Below, one piece after another: positions 23,534 through 35,076 of a stretch of 64,000 nt of DNA. The translations under genes were made by a program, and so were the position numbers. This DNA comes from Micromussa lordhowensis (lineage: Eukaryota > Cnidaria > Anthozoa > Scleractinia > Lobophylliidae). Each line of letters opens with the position of its first letter. Position 1 is the first letter of the stretch. The notes below the pieces were generated by a model. That model saw only the letters and a program-made list of their open reading frames with translations, was not told the origin of the DNA and did not search any database. The stretch covers positions 28,844,098 through 28,908,097 of the forward strand of contig OZ026605.1 in the NCBI GenBank assembly GCA_964020085.1, given 5' to 3'.

Positions 23534-24975
23534 GTCTACTTTCTCCTACAACCGACCGACATGTGAGTACGCGTAGAGCCGTGGGAAATGTCACGATCGT
23601 CGACGGTATATTCATTAGTAAATGTGCGCGGTTGCCAAGCATTAATAGAAGAGAGACCAGTTTGACAAACACGTGCTCGATCGGACCATGTTCGTGAATT
23701 TACTCGATATAAGCGCTGTTCTTATCCAGATAAAAGGAATATCTTTAGCCCATCACGTTTTTCAAGAGGTTTCCTTTATCCTGATGAACAAAGCTTTGAG
23801 AAAGAGTGGAAGTCTCCTGACAAACATTCCAATCGAAAAATGCCTTTGCTTTATACTAGTAGGAAAGTCTCGGGAGTAAGTCTATATGTTTTCCACGAGG
23901 TTTGCTCTATTAAAAAAAACACTGCGCGTTTTACTAACACAGGAAATCCCGTGACTTACTTACCTTGTTTTCGACAAGGATTTCCTCATTCAAGCAAACA
24001 TCACGTTTAAGACTGGTGCAAATATCCCGTGACTAACTCACCTCCGTGTTGTTTTCCACTTTTCCACGCGACTTTCATATCGCAGGTAAGAAGTGTTTAA
24101 TTTCAGTTCCTGTTTTTCGATCTTACAGTAACACCTTCTCCTCTTTGCGACTCTCGAGGGAGAATACCTTGTAAAAACGAGGGGTACTCGTTGTACAGTG
24201 ACCTTTACGCAGGTAAAATGTGTCGATTGATACCGCCTAGGGTGCTATTTAAAATTTGCTAATGATTTATATCGGTTTGTTTCAGGTTAGCGAGGTAAAA
24301 AATGACAGGAATTTAAATGTGTTAATCAACTGTTTACAATTGAACTATATCATTTATTAGAACATCATAGTCACAGCCACTTATCGATCGATATCATGCA
24401 CGCTGGGCGAAAATAAATTTAAGCCGCGCCCACTATACGAGATTGTAGAATACCTTCGCCGCAATGGAGGAGTTCTCCCGGAGGGGGAGGGGGAAGGGGG
24501 CTATTTAACTTTAATTTTGCGCAGTGAGTTGTCTGGTCATAGTGATTGTCATAAAACGTGCACGCACAAAACTTCAGAGGACTGAGGTTTGATCTTTGAT
24601 CAATGGAGGAATACTCTGTCCCTACGGATTTTAAAAATTAATAGCATTTCTTTTTTATGAATTAAATTAACTTCAACTATGACTTGTAGTGGTTATCATA
24701 GCTAATGGGGTCTAGCGCTTTTGAAAGTGTCAGTTTTCTTAGCTCTCAAGTAGATTAGTAATAACTTCAGAAGTTCTTCGAGTATACTGTATACTAGAAA
24801 AACGGATTGTCAGAGTTTGATGTCTTTTAAATTTCAAAACCAATGTAGATACTTGATTCTTTACTTCTTTACAGAGTGACCGACAGCTATAGGCGACAAG
24901 TATTTGCTGTGATTCAACAGAATTAGAAAACCGTATCAAAATCGCAGCAAGCATAAAACTTGAGCGAGAGAGAAT
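23534..24975. other. Divergent intergenic region, discoidin gene and opsin
   Basis: 1.4 kb between the two start codons. It must hold both promoters, but no convincing TATA box or known element stands out. The only oddity is an A/G-rich stretch near 24475-24505 with many G runs. Confidence 0.5.
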
Positions 24976-26360
24976 ATGGATAGTACGTCAACAGTAACGT
25001 TGAATTCGACCCAAACACCTAACAACAATGAAGTGCCTAGACTCCAGCTGGACGATCCGACATTGATAGCATATATTGTGGTGATGACCGTCATATTAGC
25101 AGTTGGTTTTGTAGGCAATGTTCTCACTATAGCTGTTTTACGATGTCGAGAACACAGAAATAAAAGCATATCTCCCCTCATGATTAACCTAGCGGTCGCT
25201 GACATCATCATCATCGTGTTTGGCTATCCAGTGGTGGTTGCTGCAAACCTCTCCTCGGGGCTTCTGATTCGTAGCACGTGTGTGTGGTCTGGCTTTATCA
25301 ACGGTGCTGTAGGAATTGCGGCCATTGCTAACTTGACAATGATGAGCTTTGTGATGTACTCCTCCTTTCAGAGTCTCAACTGCACGACAAAAATACCCGG
25401 AAAGAAAATGGCTGCAATGATCGCCTTCACATGGCTGTACGGCATAATGGCCATGTTTCCACCGTTAGTGGGCTGGAACGAGTTCGTCCCAAGCGCTTCT
25501 GGGATCAGTTGTTGTCCCAACTGGGTGCCTGAAACAAAGGCTGGAGTGGCCTACAACGCGTTGTTGGTTTTTGTCGGCTTTGTACTCCCGCTGAGCGTCG
25601 TTATATTTTGTTACTACCGGATTTATAGGTATGTGGGGAAAAGAGAGGGTTGCTTTAGGTAACGAGAACGGACGAGGGGTGGAAAGGAGCAATTCCTCTC
25701 TCGGGGGAGGGGTGGAGTGGGATTATCAATTTTTTTGCCATGACTCTTTTTCAAGAAAGTCGTTTTCAAGCGCTGTTAATACATAAGGGTGTATGGGTAT
25801 TTGGAAACAGAGAAGTGAATGCGGAGTATATTTTTTCACTGAGTTGGAAGGTGGGGAAGCGTATATGTATGTAACTCACAGTAACGTTATTAGCTCACAG
25901 ACCTGGTTAGACCTCATCGAAACTTTTCTTTATTCATTGCAGCTTTATTCGTACACAGCAACCCTCGTCGGAAAACGCTTCACTTCGGACCAACCGGCGA
26001 AAACACCAAATCAAGCTCGTGCGCATGATTGCCATGGCGATTACCGCTTTCGTTTTGAGCTGGTCCCCGTACTGCATCGTGAGTATCATCGCCACCATCC
26101 GGGGTACTAATACGCTGACCCCCGGCGAGGCAGAGATTCCGGATTTGTTAGCCAAGGCTTCAGTCATCTACAACCCCATCGTGTACACTGCAATGAATGA
26201 CAAGTTCCGAGCCTCTTTACCACGTGTTATTCCTTGCTATCGATACTGCTCAAAGGATTATCGCTTATCAGTTATCAGCCGCTCAAATTCAAGGTCTCGT
26301 GAGCATGAAATCAATACCAATACTGCCGAGCGGAAAAGGCATTCCCAATGTAAAATATGA
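24976..26360 (+). CDS. Opsin (retinal-binding GPCR), atypical
   Basis: Exons 24976-25628 and 25943-26360 (intron 314 bp, GT-AG, in frame) give 356 aa with seven hydrophobic segments. Family marks: GNVL (N48), LAVAD (D76), Cys102 and Cys179/180 for the extracellular disulfide, FVLSWSPYC in TM6 (W258) and LLAKASVIYNPIVY in TM7. Lys289 equals bovine Lys296 and would bind retinal as a Schiff base; NPIVY is intact. Aligned without gaps in TM3 and loop 2, position 113 is Ser105, position 181 is Ser173 and position 292 is Asp285. The (D/E)RY motif reads V-M-Y (126-128), so Arg 3.50 is replaced by Met. The intron falls at the end of TM5. The gene is intact, so it is probably expressed. It fits an anthozoan opsin in type (SGISCCPNW loop), but the subclass cannot be settled here. 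Acts in plasma membrane light sensing. Confidence 0.93.
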
Positions 26361-29300
26361 GCATGCAAGGGGTTTTTTTGAAATGCCCAAAAAGTTCCCC
26401 AAAAATCCAAACTTTGTTGTTTCCCTAGAGAAGTGTTTTCTTATCACTTTAGCAGCGTATGGTATGTGGTAGATGTACCACCCTCCAGCGCTTCCAGTGG
26501 GTAGAAATTCATCATCTTCAGTGAAACACATCAGTATTAGAGGGCGCTCGCAGATATAATTAGCAGAGGCCTTTCGTTTAATAACAACTAGCAAGGGGTC
26601 TTTATTTTCGGCCTCAGTTTATTCGATTGAACTGAAAAACAGGTTTCATCCTCTTGTATGTTTGGTTTGAGAGTACACTTCATATATGACGCTAATTCAG
26701 TTCCCATCCCTCCCTACATATGATCTGCAGTGGATCTAACATAGCTGAGACAATGGAGCCCTGGTCAGGCTCCCATGAATAGACAGTCGGGCCTCTTTAT
26801 ACGGCACCCTTGAAAACGGATACCCAACCCAAATCATTAATTTCAGAAAAGAGAGCATTGCAGTCTATAAAAGCGAATGAGAACACCAGGGCTCGGTCTA
26901 TTGGCAGCAACGTTGCGGTTAAGTTTCGTTGTTAACTCTTGAGAACTTGTCTTAGCTTCTCAGTTCGCACACCATAATAAAACACTGAGTCAGATATATA
27001 TTGTATAACGCCTGGTCGACTGAAGTTTACAAACAGGGTGAGAATTTAACAGATTTGTTTACCGATGCCATTTGTAAAAAAAACAATCCTTCTTCCAGTG
27101 TGATATATTCAGTGTTGTAACAAGACTTGTTTATAAATAAAGTCTAAGAAATCGGTAAACGAAAAAAAATATAGTTGACTGTTTTTTTTGGCTTTATCTG
27201 TGTGGTAGGGACGCCAGCCAAACAGTTTGCGTTAAACGGCAGCAATTACAGGCTCATATTTTCAGTTGAACTGGCATCAATCAGGCCTTTTCGAAAAAAA
27301 ATGATCTGTTGTCTCAACCTCAATCCCAGATTCAAATATTTAGCCTGGAGCAATATTAATCCAGACCTTACTCTTCTAGTTAACTTATACTACTTAAAAC
27401 ATCAGTTCGAAAAGGGTTTACAGAAAATAACTGAATCAGATTTTCTACTTCAGCAAAATAAAATGCTAATAAAGTTGGAAAGAAGGGTGCGCCCGAAATT
27501 AAGTTCAGGTACAAGGACATTGTTTTAGTCCCAAGCTAACACTCCTTATAATACATTTGACCTGGCATTTGAAGCCAGTTTGATTTAGCTCAGAGATTGT
27601 CATTGATGTTGTATTAATAGAGTGTCATCTTTCCTGCAAAAAACCGTCAGTTATACCGTTATACCGTCAGATTACATGGAAATCTTACTAACTGTCGATA
27701 TAAATCGAAACTTTTTGTTCGTTATCAACAAAATGATTCGTGTAGATGTCAATACAAATTCCGCCTTCATCTCTGATGAAATTATTTGGCACAGCCTTTA
27801 ACTTTTCTCACCACGGAAATCTAAAAAAAAACATTGTTAAGAGAAACGAGTTTCTCCAGGAAAAACTTTATAACAACATTAACTGGCAGCCAATACGTAA
27901 ATTTAATCTGTCAGCGAAAAGTCCGGCGATCCCGGCACAAAGCGGTAACCGGAGCGAGTCATTTACACAACCCGCAGAGGTCCAAGTACAATTTACTTTT
28001 CATACAAGTTTGTTTTCTGTTAAGGTTTGCAAACTACTTACTAAACATTTTGTTGTTCGTTGAGTGAAAATAGATTCAATTTCGGGTGCCACTAAAAACT
28101 GCACGAGTGGATTCAACTGAATTACACCTTAAGTGTCTTGGCTCACGGCCGAAACGTACTTAAGCATGTGGTCGGTGTCTAAAGGATCCCGGCTTTACCA
28201 AACGTTAACCTATATATATTGCACGGTTAAAAATAGGTTGAATTTTACGTGTCACTTTTCAAAATATTGGACGCAAATTTGCACCTAATTAAGCCCTTGC
28301 CTCAAGGCCAGAACTTATACATGTGGTGATACCTGAGTGGTTCTTTTACCGTAAAACACAAGTTGGTTCGTTACTGCCATATTTGTGGTTACTTGTTTTC
28401 TTTGGCTATTGCTCTTTCATTCGAAGACTTCATTGTGATAAAGTCATGCACCATTACTATCCGAGGTACCAAAATTTTAGAGCAAACCTCGTGAAGGAAA
28501 TTGAGTGATCTAACAAAGACGAAGTAAAGTTAAGGATATTAAACAAGGTTCCCGTTAGTTTCTATAGAAACTGTTCTGCTGAGTTGATGGAAAGTATGTC
28601 GCTATCTACGTCTTATCCGCCGAATGGAGTTTGTAAAAGTGACGTTTTGATCGTGAACCCTTGGTATGAGCATGCACGCTCACTTTGCTCTGACAAAAGG
28701 GTTAACTTTCCAAACCTCAGCCTCAGCTTACAAACACGCTATGGTGGTTAATTCACCTACATCATATCAACAGGTCAATCTCTGATAAAATCTTAATGCT
28801 CAGAATATGACGTGTGACTCGTCTCCCCTTTTCTCAATATTCGCTTTCTTTCAATTAACGCCGACCCCTCCAGGCTTTTAGATATATTGAGGCAAGCCGG
28901 AATGCCGGAAAGGGACGCTTTTATTAAAAGATCTTAAAATAACCTGTCCGCCTCAAGCCCCTACTACATTACTAGTCTTACTACCATCTGCTACTCGTAT
29001 GTTTTCCCCAATTTCGCAGGCAGCCAGAGTTCTGACGACTCAGCAACGTATACCGCTGCGAAACATCATCCTCCGACTCCCTCACCAGTCCCCACTCCTT
29101 CTCTTTCAAAACAAAGTCACCTCAAACACGCAGTAGTCATTGATGACCGCTCCCTCCACTGTTTGTCGGTTTGTTGTATTATTTGTCTACTTTGCTAGCG
29201 ATTAAGAAATGTTTTCTCATAGGCTAAGAGAAGCCAAAGAGAATAGAAGTAGCATTAAACCTGGGCAAATAAACGAATTTCCGTTCACAAGGGTCTTTGT

Positions 29301-29931
29301 CTCTTTGTGAGCCGCAGAAGACGTCACCAATAATACATACTATTCTTGAATAATTGAGCCAATTCGCGCGCTCTCATTGGTCGATAGGTGTGTTTATTTA
29401 GATGAGAGTATGTAAATATGGTTGTGACGTTTTTGATTTGCTCGTATTTTTTAGAATTATTTTATAAAAGCAATAGAGCACTTTTTCCATGTTTACATAG
29501 CCTCATCTAAACACTCGTAGGATTGGGAGAATTCTCGAAAGTTACGTAAACCCTCGACTACGTCTCGGGTTTACATAACTGTCTCCAATTCTCCCAACTA
29601 TCCTCGTGTTTAGATGAGGCCATGTAAACTCGGAAAAAGTGCTCTATTCAGTTTATTGCTTAATTGGTATCTGGCAAAAAGGGAACCCTCTTTTCCCCAA
29701 GCTCAAAATTATCGGTCGCTACCTGACTACTGCAATAATTAACATCTATTTAAGATGTCCTGGATGTTCCTAATTATTTTTGCCAGGATACAGAGGAAGG
29801 AACGATTTAACAAACATACTGGGTTATGTGTATACTTTAATGAAGCTCAGTTTCAGTTCAATATTTTGTTGATAAATAGCAATCGTGTGCACGGATGTTC
29901 TATAAAAATTAACGATAATAATACAAAACAT
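26361..29931. other. Intergenic region, mostly anonymous
   Basis: 3.6 kb between opsin and the RRP7A 3' end. Candidate opsin poly(A) signals AATAAA occur near 26976 and 27136. A 117-codon open frame (27175-27528) shows no domain, a poly-Thr/Phe start and no splice partners; I do not call it. The only clear structure is the fold-back at 29380-29660. Confidence 0.5.
29380..29660. repeat. Fold-back element, family also at 63.2-63.65 kb
   Basis: The flank CATTGGTCGATAGGTGTG leads into arms GAGCACTTTTTCC (about 29476) and GGAAAAAGTGCTC (about 29632), meeting near CTCGACTACGTCTCGGG. Two related copies lie at 63200-63470 and 63480-63650. Confidence 0.75.
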
Positions 29932-32900
29932 TTAATACGGTCGAAATTTTCTCGCCGACTTCATTTCAGCTATTTTCTTCTTATCTTCATCGAATTTCTT
30001 TCGTAAGTGTGCGATATCTGTCAAAAACACAAAAAATTGAAAAAAAAAAACACGAGTTAACAACGAGTAATGGTAATACATTCATTAATCAGTTTTAATA
30101 GCATTTCTTTCTCGCTCTAGCACGAGATATAACCTCAGTCACAATGTACATGTTTATCTACTCACGTTCTCTTCTTGACTCTCGTTGTTGAAACTGGTAA
30201 AAATTTAACAACGCCTGCTACAATAAAGGAAAACATAATCAGTTATCTCACAACCCATGTGACTTACAGTTGAATACTCTCAGAACAGCTTTTGCTTGGT
30301 GAAGTGAGTTGTTTTGCACTGCATTTATATCAACCTTACCTTCTTTTTCTTCTTCCTCCTTTCTTGTAACTCAGCAGCATCCAGTCTGGGTGCAGCAGGG
30401 TTCCGTCCACCTCTTCCTACAGTCACCCAGCCCTCATCATCAGGTTGGTTGCGTGTTTCAGCCTCTATCTTTTCATTCTGAACGCAAGAGATGAATATTT
30501 AAAGGGGCAAAATACCATCTATTTTTTATCATCACCATAGGGTGGATCACAAGGTACCCAATGACTTTTTCTAACCAGGTACTAATAATGTAATTACATA
30601 CTGATACCACTATAAAGCAATTATGCCGTCCAGTTAGTTTAAAAAATTGAAATTATGTTATGTGAAAAAATAACATTACCAGTAATTAAATATTATGTAC
30701 CTGTTCTTTTTTCTCATCAAATTTTGCCATAAATTCATCTACTTCCGCCTGTAACTTTGTGGAGTCAGGAAACTGCATGTGGTACTCTTGAGTCCATTCT
30801 ACAATATAACATATCCAATGTCAAATGTTTATGAAAGCTATAAGTAGAACATTAATTTTTGGACTAAAGCAATTTTTATTCATCAGATAAATCTTGGAAT
30901 CGGCATGGTCAAGTGGTTTAGGGTGCTGGATTTGAAATCTGGAGGTCCCTGGTTCAAATCCTCCACCCTACCGCTATCCGGATTTGTTCTCGGTAGTCCT
31001 GAGTTGAACTCCTTGACTGTGTTGTGTAAATAGCCAACTGGATTCTTAATACTGGTAATTTATGTTCCATTTGAAATTTTTATTTATTTATTTACAGTGT
31101 CCCCAATTAGTACCACAGTGCTAAGTACATTTCACACTGAAATAAAGTCATTTATTTATTTATCTATCTTGTTTGGGGGAGATAATACTGTACTGAAAGT
31201 GTGTATGCGATTTTTGTTAACAAATAAGAAGCATAAGCCGGGTATTACACTGTGATAAAACACAACGGTGATTTGAGAACACGAGGGAAATGTAGAAAAC
31301 ATGAGCCGCAGGCAAGTGTTTTCTACATTTCTTGAGTATGATATAGAGGTAATGAAGCGAAAAACAATAAAACACGATTTTTCTATGTTTTATACACCGA
31401 TAAAACATGGGTTTTTGACAAGCACGCACAGGGTCCTATCTACATTATAAAAGGTACATGTCTATGCAATGTGAAGTGTGATTTTACTGAGGAGTGTCAC
31501 CAATGCATTCACAATTGCATAGTTGAGTTTAAAATACAAGTTACTAGTGTACAGTACTGTTGAGCGATGGCTCTCTTTCTGCAGATTCTGCAGATGCATG
31601 TAGATGGTCAAAAACATTACAAGGATTAACTAATTCGTTTGACGCCATGTCAGAGCTTAGGCCACGACAGTCTCTCAAGAGCAGTAACCTCATATTCACA
31701 TGAATGTGCACCATAAATGGGACTTATTAAAATTGTATTCATCAAAAATTACAGTTGTCACCCTCCCTTAAAGTCTGACTAGGGTATGGCTGATATTTCA
31801 AACTAATTTACACGGCATGGCAATTACATGTACCGGTAGTCACTAATCCAGCAGTGTAAACATTGAGACAAAAAAATATAAAATTCTTCTCTATGCTTAC
31901 TTTTCATTCCTGTTGGTATTGGTTTTTTCTCTGTTGACAACACTCTCACTGTAGAGTTATCTACATGTAAGTCTAATGCTGCAGTTAAGGAAGAAGACTT
32001 TTTGAAGACAATATAGCCAACTTTAAATCCCTAAAGGAAACAAGAATTAGGTTACTACATACATGTACATTGTAAAGTAATAATTATTATTGCACAAAAT
32101 TGTCTATTCTGTTTCCACAATAATCAGCATGTACATGTACCATGAAATGCTATCTGAGGAGTTATACTCTCACTACCAATGCAAGAGCGCTATACACTAC
32201 TTGTTCCTAAACAATAGACCTAGATCTCATTCTAAACCCCTTTTCAAATCCCTCAACCTATTAACCTTGATGATATTGTTAAATCACAGTTACTCTCCTT
32301 TGTTTACCAATTCATGGTCATGTGGATTGTTACCTGTATGTGTCAAGGGCTAAATGTATTTCCATTCTACCTCTTTTATTAATTCCTATTTTACTTGACA
32401 GTTGTGTTCTGGAAATCTTTACATGAACTAACTGAATACCACCGAATAGTTTTTATGAATTTCTCTCCCTAAACCTTTCTGGTTATCACCTTAAGTTTGA
32501 AATTCTTTACAAATAAATAATACTACATGCAAGTCAAATTCTCTTTCATTCTTTTATAAAACCCTTAATAACTATATGCTTGGAAAATAATATTATACTG
32601 ATTAGTTATAGCCTAACTATCACAAAGAACTTCTTTTTACACTCTGTGTAACTGTATTTCTACATTAGGATCATCCACTACATTAGCTTTGCTATTTGGA
32701 TGATCCTAACTCATTCACTATTAAGGTGATTCCTCAGTATCGTATTGCGCATCCCTACTGCGCACAATTTTTAAGTCAATTAGCGCACACACATAAGCAT
32801 GCGCACATACACGACATAGAGATTTCCCTCAAGCTAAGATGGAGAGCAAACTAAATGCTCGTTTTCTCTTAAATGAGCATGGTGACCTATATTTTTTACT

Positions 32901-33852
32901 GCATGATTTTGGTGTACAAATTATCCTCTTTAAGTTAAAAAAAATTATGGTAAGAAAAAATTATTCAGAAGGAAAAAACGTTAAAGCTAAAAGAGTACAC
33001 AAAACCGATTTGTGAGGATGCAAATTATGACGTCGAAAACAATGATTCCAGGAACGTTTTGAGAAAATATTGGGTAGAGTTGTGTGATTTTGCCATAAAT
33101 TATATATTACATTGTTCCATGCTCCTGATACTTTCTACCTATCAAGCTTTTTTCAAGTATTGCTTTAATAACCTCTGCTTTTAATTACTGCAAAATGTAA
33201 CATCAGCCGATAAAATAACTCATGGGATTGGCCCATCATATCTCTTTAGCAAGAATGGTGACCTATCTTTTTTATTGTATTTTTCAATACAGTGCCTGGT
33301 AGGGAATATTCAGGAAAAGTTTCAAAACATTGTTTAGCACCTTTTATTTCTGAGGAATCACCCTAGTCATCGGTCAGTGAAGACTGTGGACTGCGGATAA
33401 CATGCAGACTCAGGGTCAAATGCAGACTGCAGACTACAAACTTATTAAGTATATATCATGTTAAATCTATTATTGAGTGTTAACCATAAACAAGGTTATT
33501 CAGCCTAATCACAGTGAAAGTCTGCACTCCAGTTAGACTGAATATCACTCAGATTGGCCTAAATAGTCATGTCATAGTCATAGTCATAGCAATTTTTCTT
33601 GGACAACTCTGTCCAAGGGGGAAAGGTGCATGAGGTTATCCCTATGTAAAGCACCAACCCATGAGACAAGGCCAGACCACAACACCGGGAACTACGTGCC
33701 CTACTCTTTTCGATAAGTGTGTGGGTTCTTTAACGTCCCCTGCTAACCATGTAACATTGAAGATGCAGGAGACGGGGCCTACGGTTTATAGTCCTTATCC
33801 GAGAAGACCTGAACATCTGACCATTTGCAGATGAATTTACAAAGGCAGCACA

Positions 33853-33893
<41 letters not shown>

Positions 33894-34089
33894 TGGGGCT
33901 AGAACCCTCGACCTTCCGCACAGCAGACTGGCGCTCTACCAACTGAACTAACCAGGAGACGGCTAAATAATGCTCCGGTTGGCATGCTTATGATGGAAAC
34001 AGTAACAAGATTCAGTTAAAACATCTACAGCCTGCATTGTACCCCTGGTCTACAGTCTGTATTTTACCTCTGGCCTGGGTTGTTCGAAA

Positions 34090-34126
<37 letters not shown>

Positions 34127-35025
34127 GTGGATAGCGTGGTTTGTTTTGTTAACACCTATCCCCTGGATAGCGATTTATCCGGTGGATAGCGTTATCCAGC
34201 CTTTGAACAACTGGGCCCTGGTCTACAGTCTGCAGACCACAGTCTGTATTTTACTCTGACCGATGAAGTCATTGTTATTTTTAATCTTTATTTTTCATTG
34301 TGATGATCTTTCCATATTGTGATCTGTGTATTATAGTTAACTGAGCAGAGTTAAATAAATAGATTTGATTTGTTTCCAGTGACATTTTACAGGGCATCAG
34401 AGTGATGCGTTCTCTCTAATGACTTTCCCTTTCTTCAGCTTTTTTTTACAGAGAAGATCTCAACATCTATTGGCTCATGGGTGCCACTTTCCCAATAACA
34501 TTCCAAAAAAAATCCACAGAAGGATAAATAGCATCTTATAAGATTATCTATCAGTCTTTTAAGACTTACTTTTAAGATTTACAAGCTTAAAAGCTCCACT
34601 TGCTTAATAATTATATAAGCCCTTTAAAGGTTACCTTGATTTTATCTGAAGCGATGACCAAACTTGCCGTTTCCCTTTCTACGGATCCAGGTTGTTTGAC
34701 AAGGAACACCTCCTTTACTGCTCCACAGCAGCTAAATAACCGTTTCAACGAGCCCTGGAATAATTTCCAGGAATAATCTTATAACATTTCATAACATTGT
34801 AGGTGCAAAGCGTGGCTATAAAGCACCGAAAACAAAGAAGTTCGGGCTTACCTTTGTACAATATGGGGGGATGTTCACAACGAAAAGCGTCTTATCTGGT
34901 GGCTTTGACGTATCTTCGTCTCTTATTGCATGATTTTTGATATGAAGAAAATGATAAGAACTACAAGTGTCGCTAAATTTCACGCAAATGGTTCGAAAAC
35001 CACCAACTTCGGACGCCATTTTCAT
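29932..35025 (-). CDS. RRP7A: Ribosomal RNA-processing protein 7 (RRP7A)
   Basis: Seven minus-strand exons: 34852-35025, 34635-34754, 31901-32030, 30701-30798, 30340-30477, 30166-30217, 29932-30017. All joins are GT-AG and in frame, giving 265 aa (human about 280). Diagnostic pieces in order: [14 protein letters not shown] (start of the RRM-like domain), [72 protein letters not shown] and the invariant C-terminus [12 protein letters not shown]...RKFRPY. RRP7 acts in the small-subunit processome during 18S rRNA maturation in the nucleolus. Two in-frame ATGs (35025 and 35019) are possible starts; the second may be used. A minus-strand ATTAAA lies at 29836-29841. SINEs and inverted-repeat elements fill the large intron 2 (32031-34634). 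The start is 51 bp from that of GGA. Confidence 0.95.
30890..31168 (+). mobile_element. tRNA-Ser-like SINE with ATTT tail
   Basis: The head resembles tRNA: GTCAAGTGGTTTAGGGTGC (A box), a loop TTTGAAA with anticodon-like TGA, and CCCTGGTTCAAATCC (B box). There is no paired acceptor stem. It runs on into a tRNA-unrelated body and a 3' (ATTT)n tail (about 31080-31095 and 31145-31165). Lies in RRP7A intron 3. A diverged relative is at about 43560-43690. Confidence 0.65.
31288..31330. repeat. Short perfect hairpin in RRP7A intron 3
   Basis: AAATGTAGAAAAC and GTTTTCTACATTT are perfect inverted copies around ATGAGCCGCAGGCAAGT. Weaker pairing extends on both sides (about 31245-31400), so it is the centre of a fold-back element. 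Confidence 0.65.
32725..33362. mobile_element. MITE, 638 bp, GGTGATTCCTCAG ends
   Basis: Perfect 13-bp inverted ends GGTGATTCCTCAG (32725-32737) and CTGAGGAATCACC (33350-33362). The interior is AT-rich with GTGACCTAT-type motifs repeated at 32881 and 33259. Target duplication unclear. In RRP7A intron 2. Confidence 0.7.
33575..33962 (-). mobile_element. tRNA-headed SINE with TATGAC tail
   Basis: On the minus strand it starts TCCTGGTTAGTTCAGTTGG (A box), then AGAGCGCCAGTC and AGGTCGAGGGTTCTAGCC (B box). The body includes CTTCTCGGATAAGGACTAT and GTTAAAGAACCCACACAC, and the end is a (TATGAC)n tail at 33575-33592. In RRP7A intron 2. Confidence 0.8.
34081..34210. repeat. Fold-back element, GGATAACGCTATCC type
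   Basis: Arms contain GGTGGATAACGCTATCCACC and, inverted, GGTGGATAGCGTTATCCAGC. Outer ends GTTCGAAAGG and CCTTTGAAC also pair. Found in RRP7A intron 2. Confidence 0.7.
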
Positions 35026-35076
35026 TAGTAACCGCGCAAATATCCGAGCATGCGTAGCCGGCGAATAAGGAAAAAC
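35026..35076. promoter_or_regulatory. Bidirectional RRP7A/GGA promoter region
   Basis: Only 51 bp separate the two start codons, so both 5' UTRs must be very short or overlap, and one shared open region must drive both genes. It contains ACCGCGCAAA and GAGCATGCGTAG; the latter resembles the core of an NRF1-type site (GCATGCGC). No TATA box. Transcription starts are not visible from sequence. Confidence 0.6.

Noticed and set aside
27175..27528. 117-aa frame after the opsin
   Set aside because: No domain, no splice partner, weak start context, low-complexity beginning; likely chance.
30902..30975. Possible tRNA-Ser(UGA) gene
   Set aside because: It has A and B boxes and an anticodon-like loop but no paired acceptor stem, and it runs directly into a SINE body and ATTT tail.
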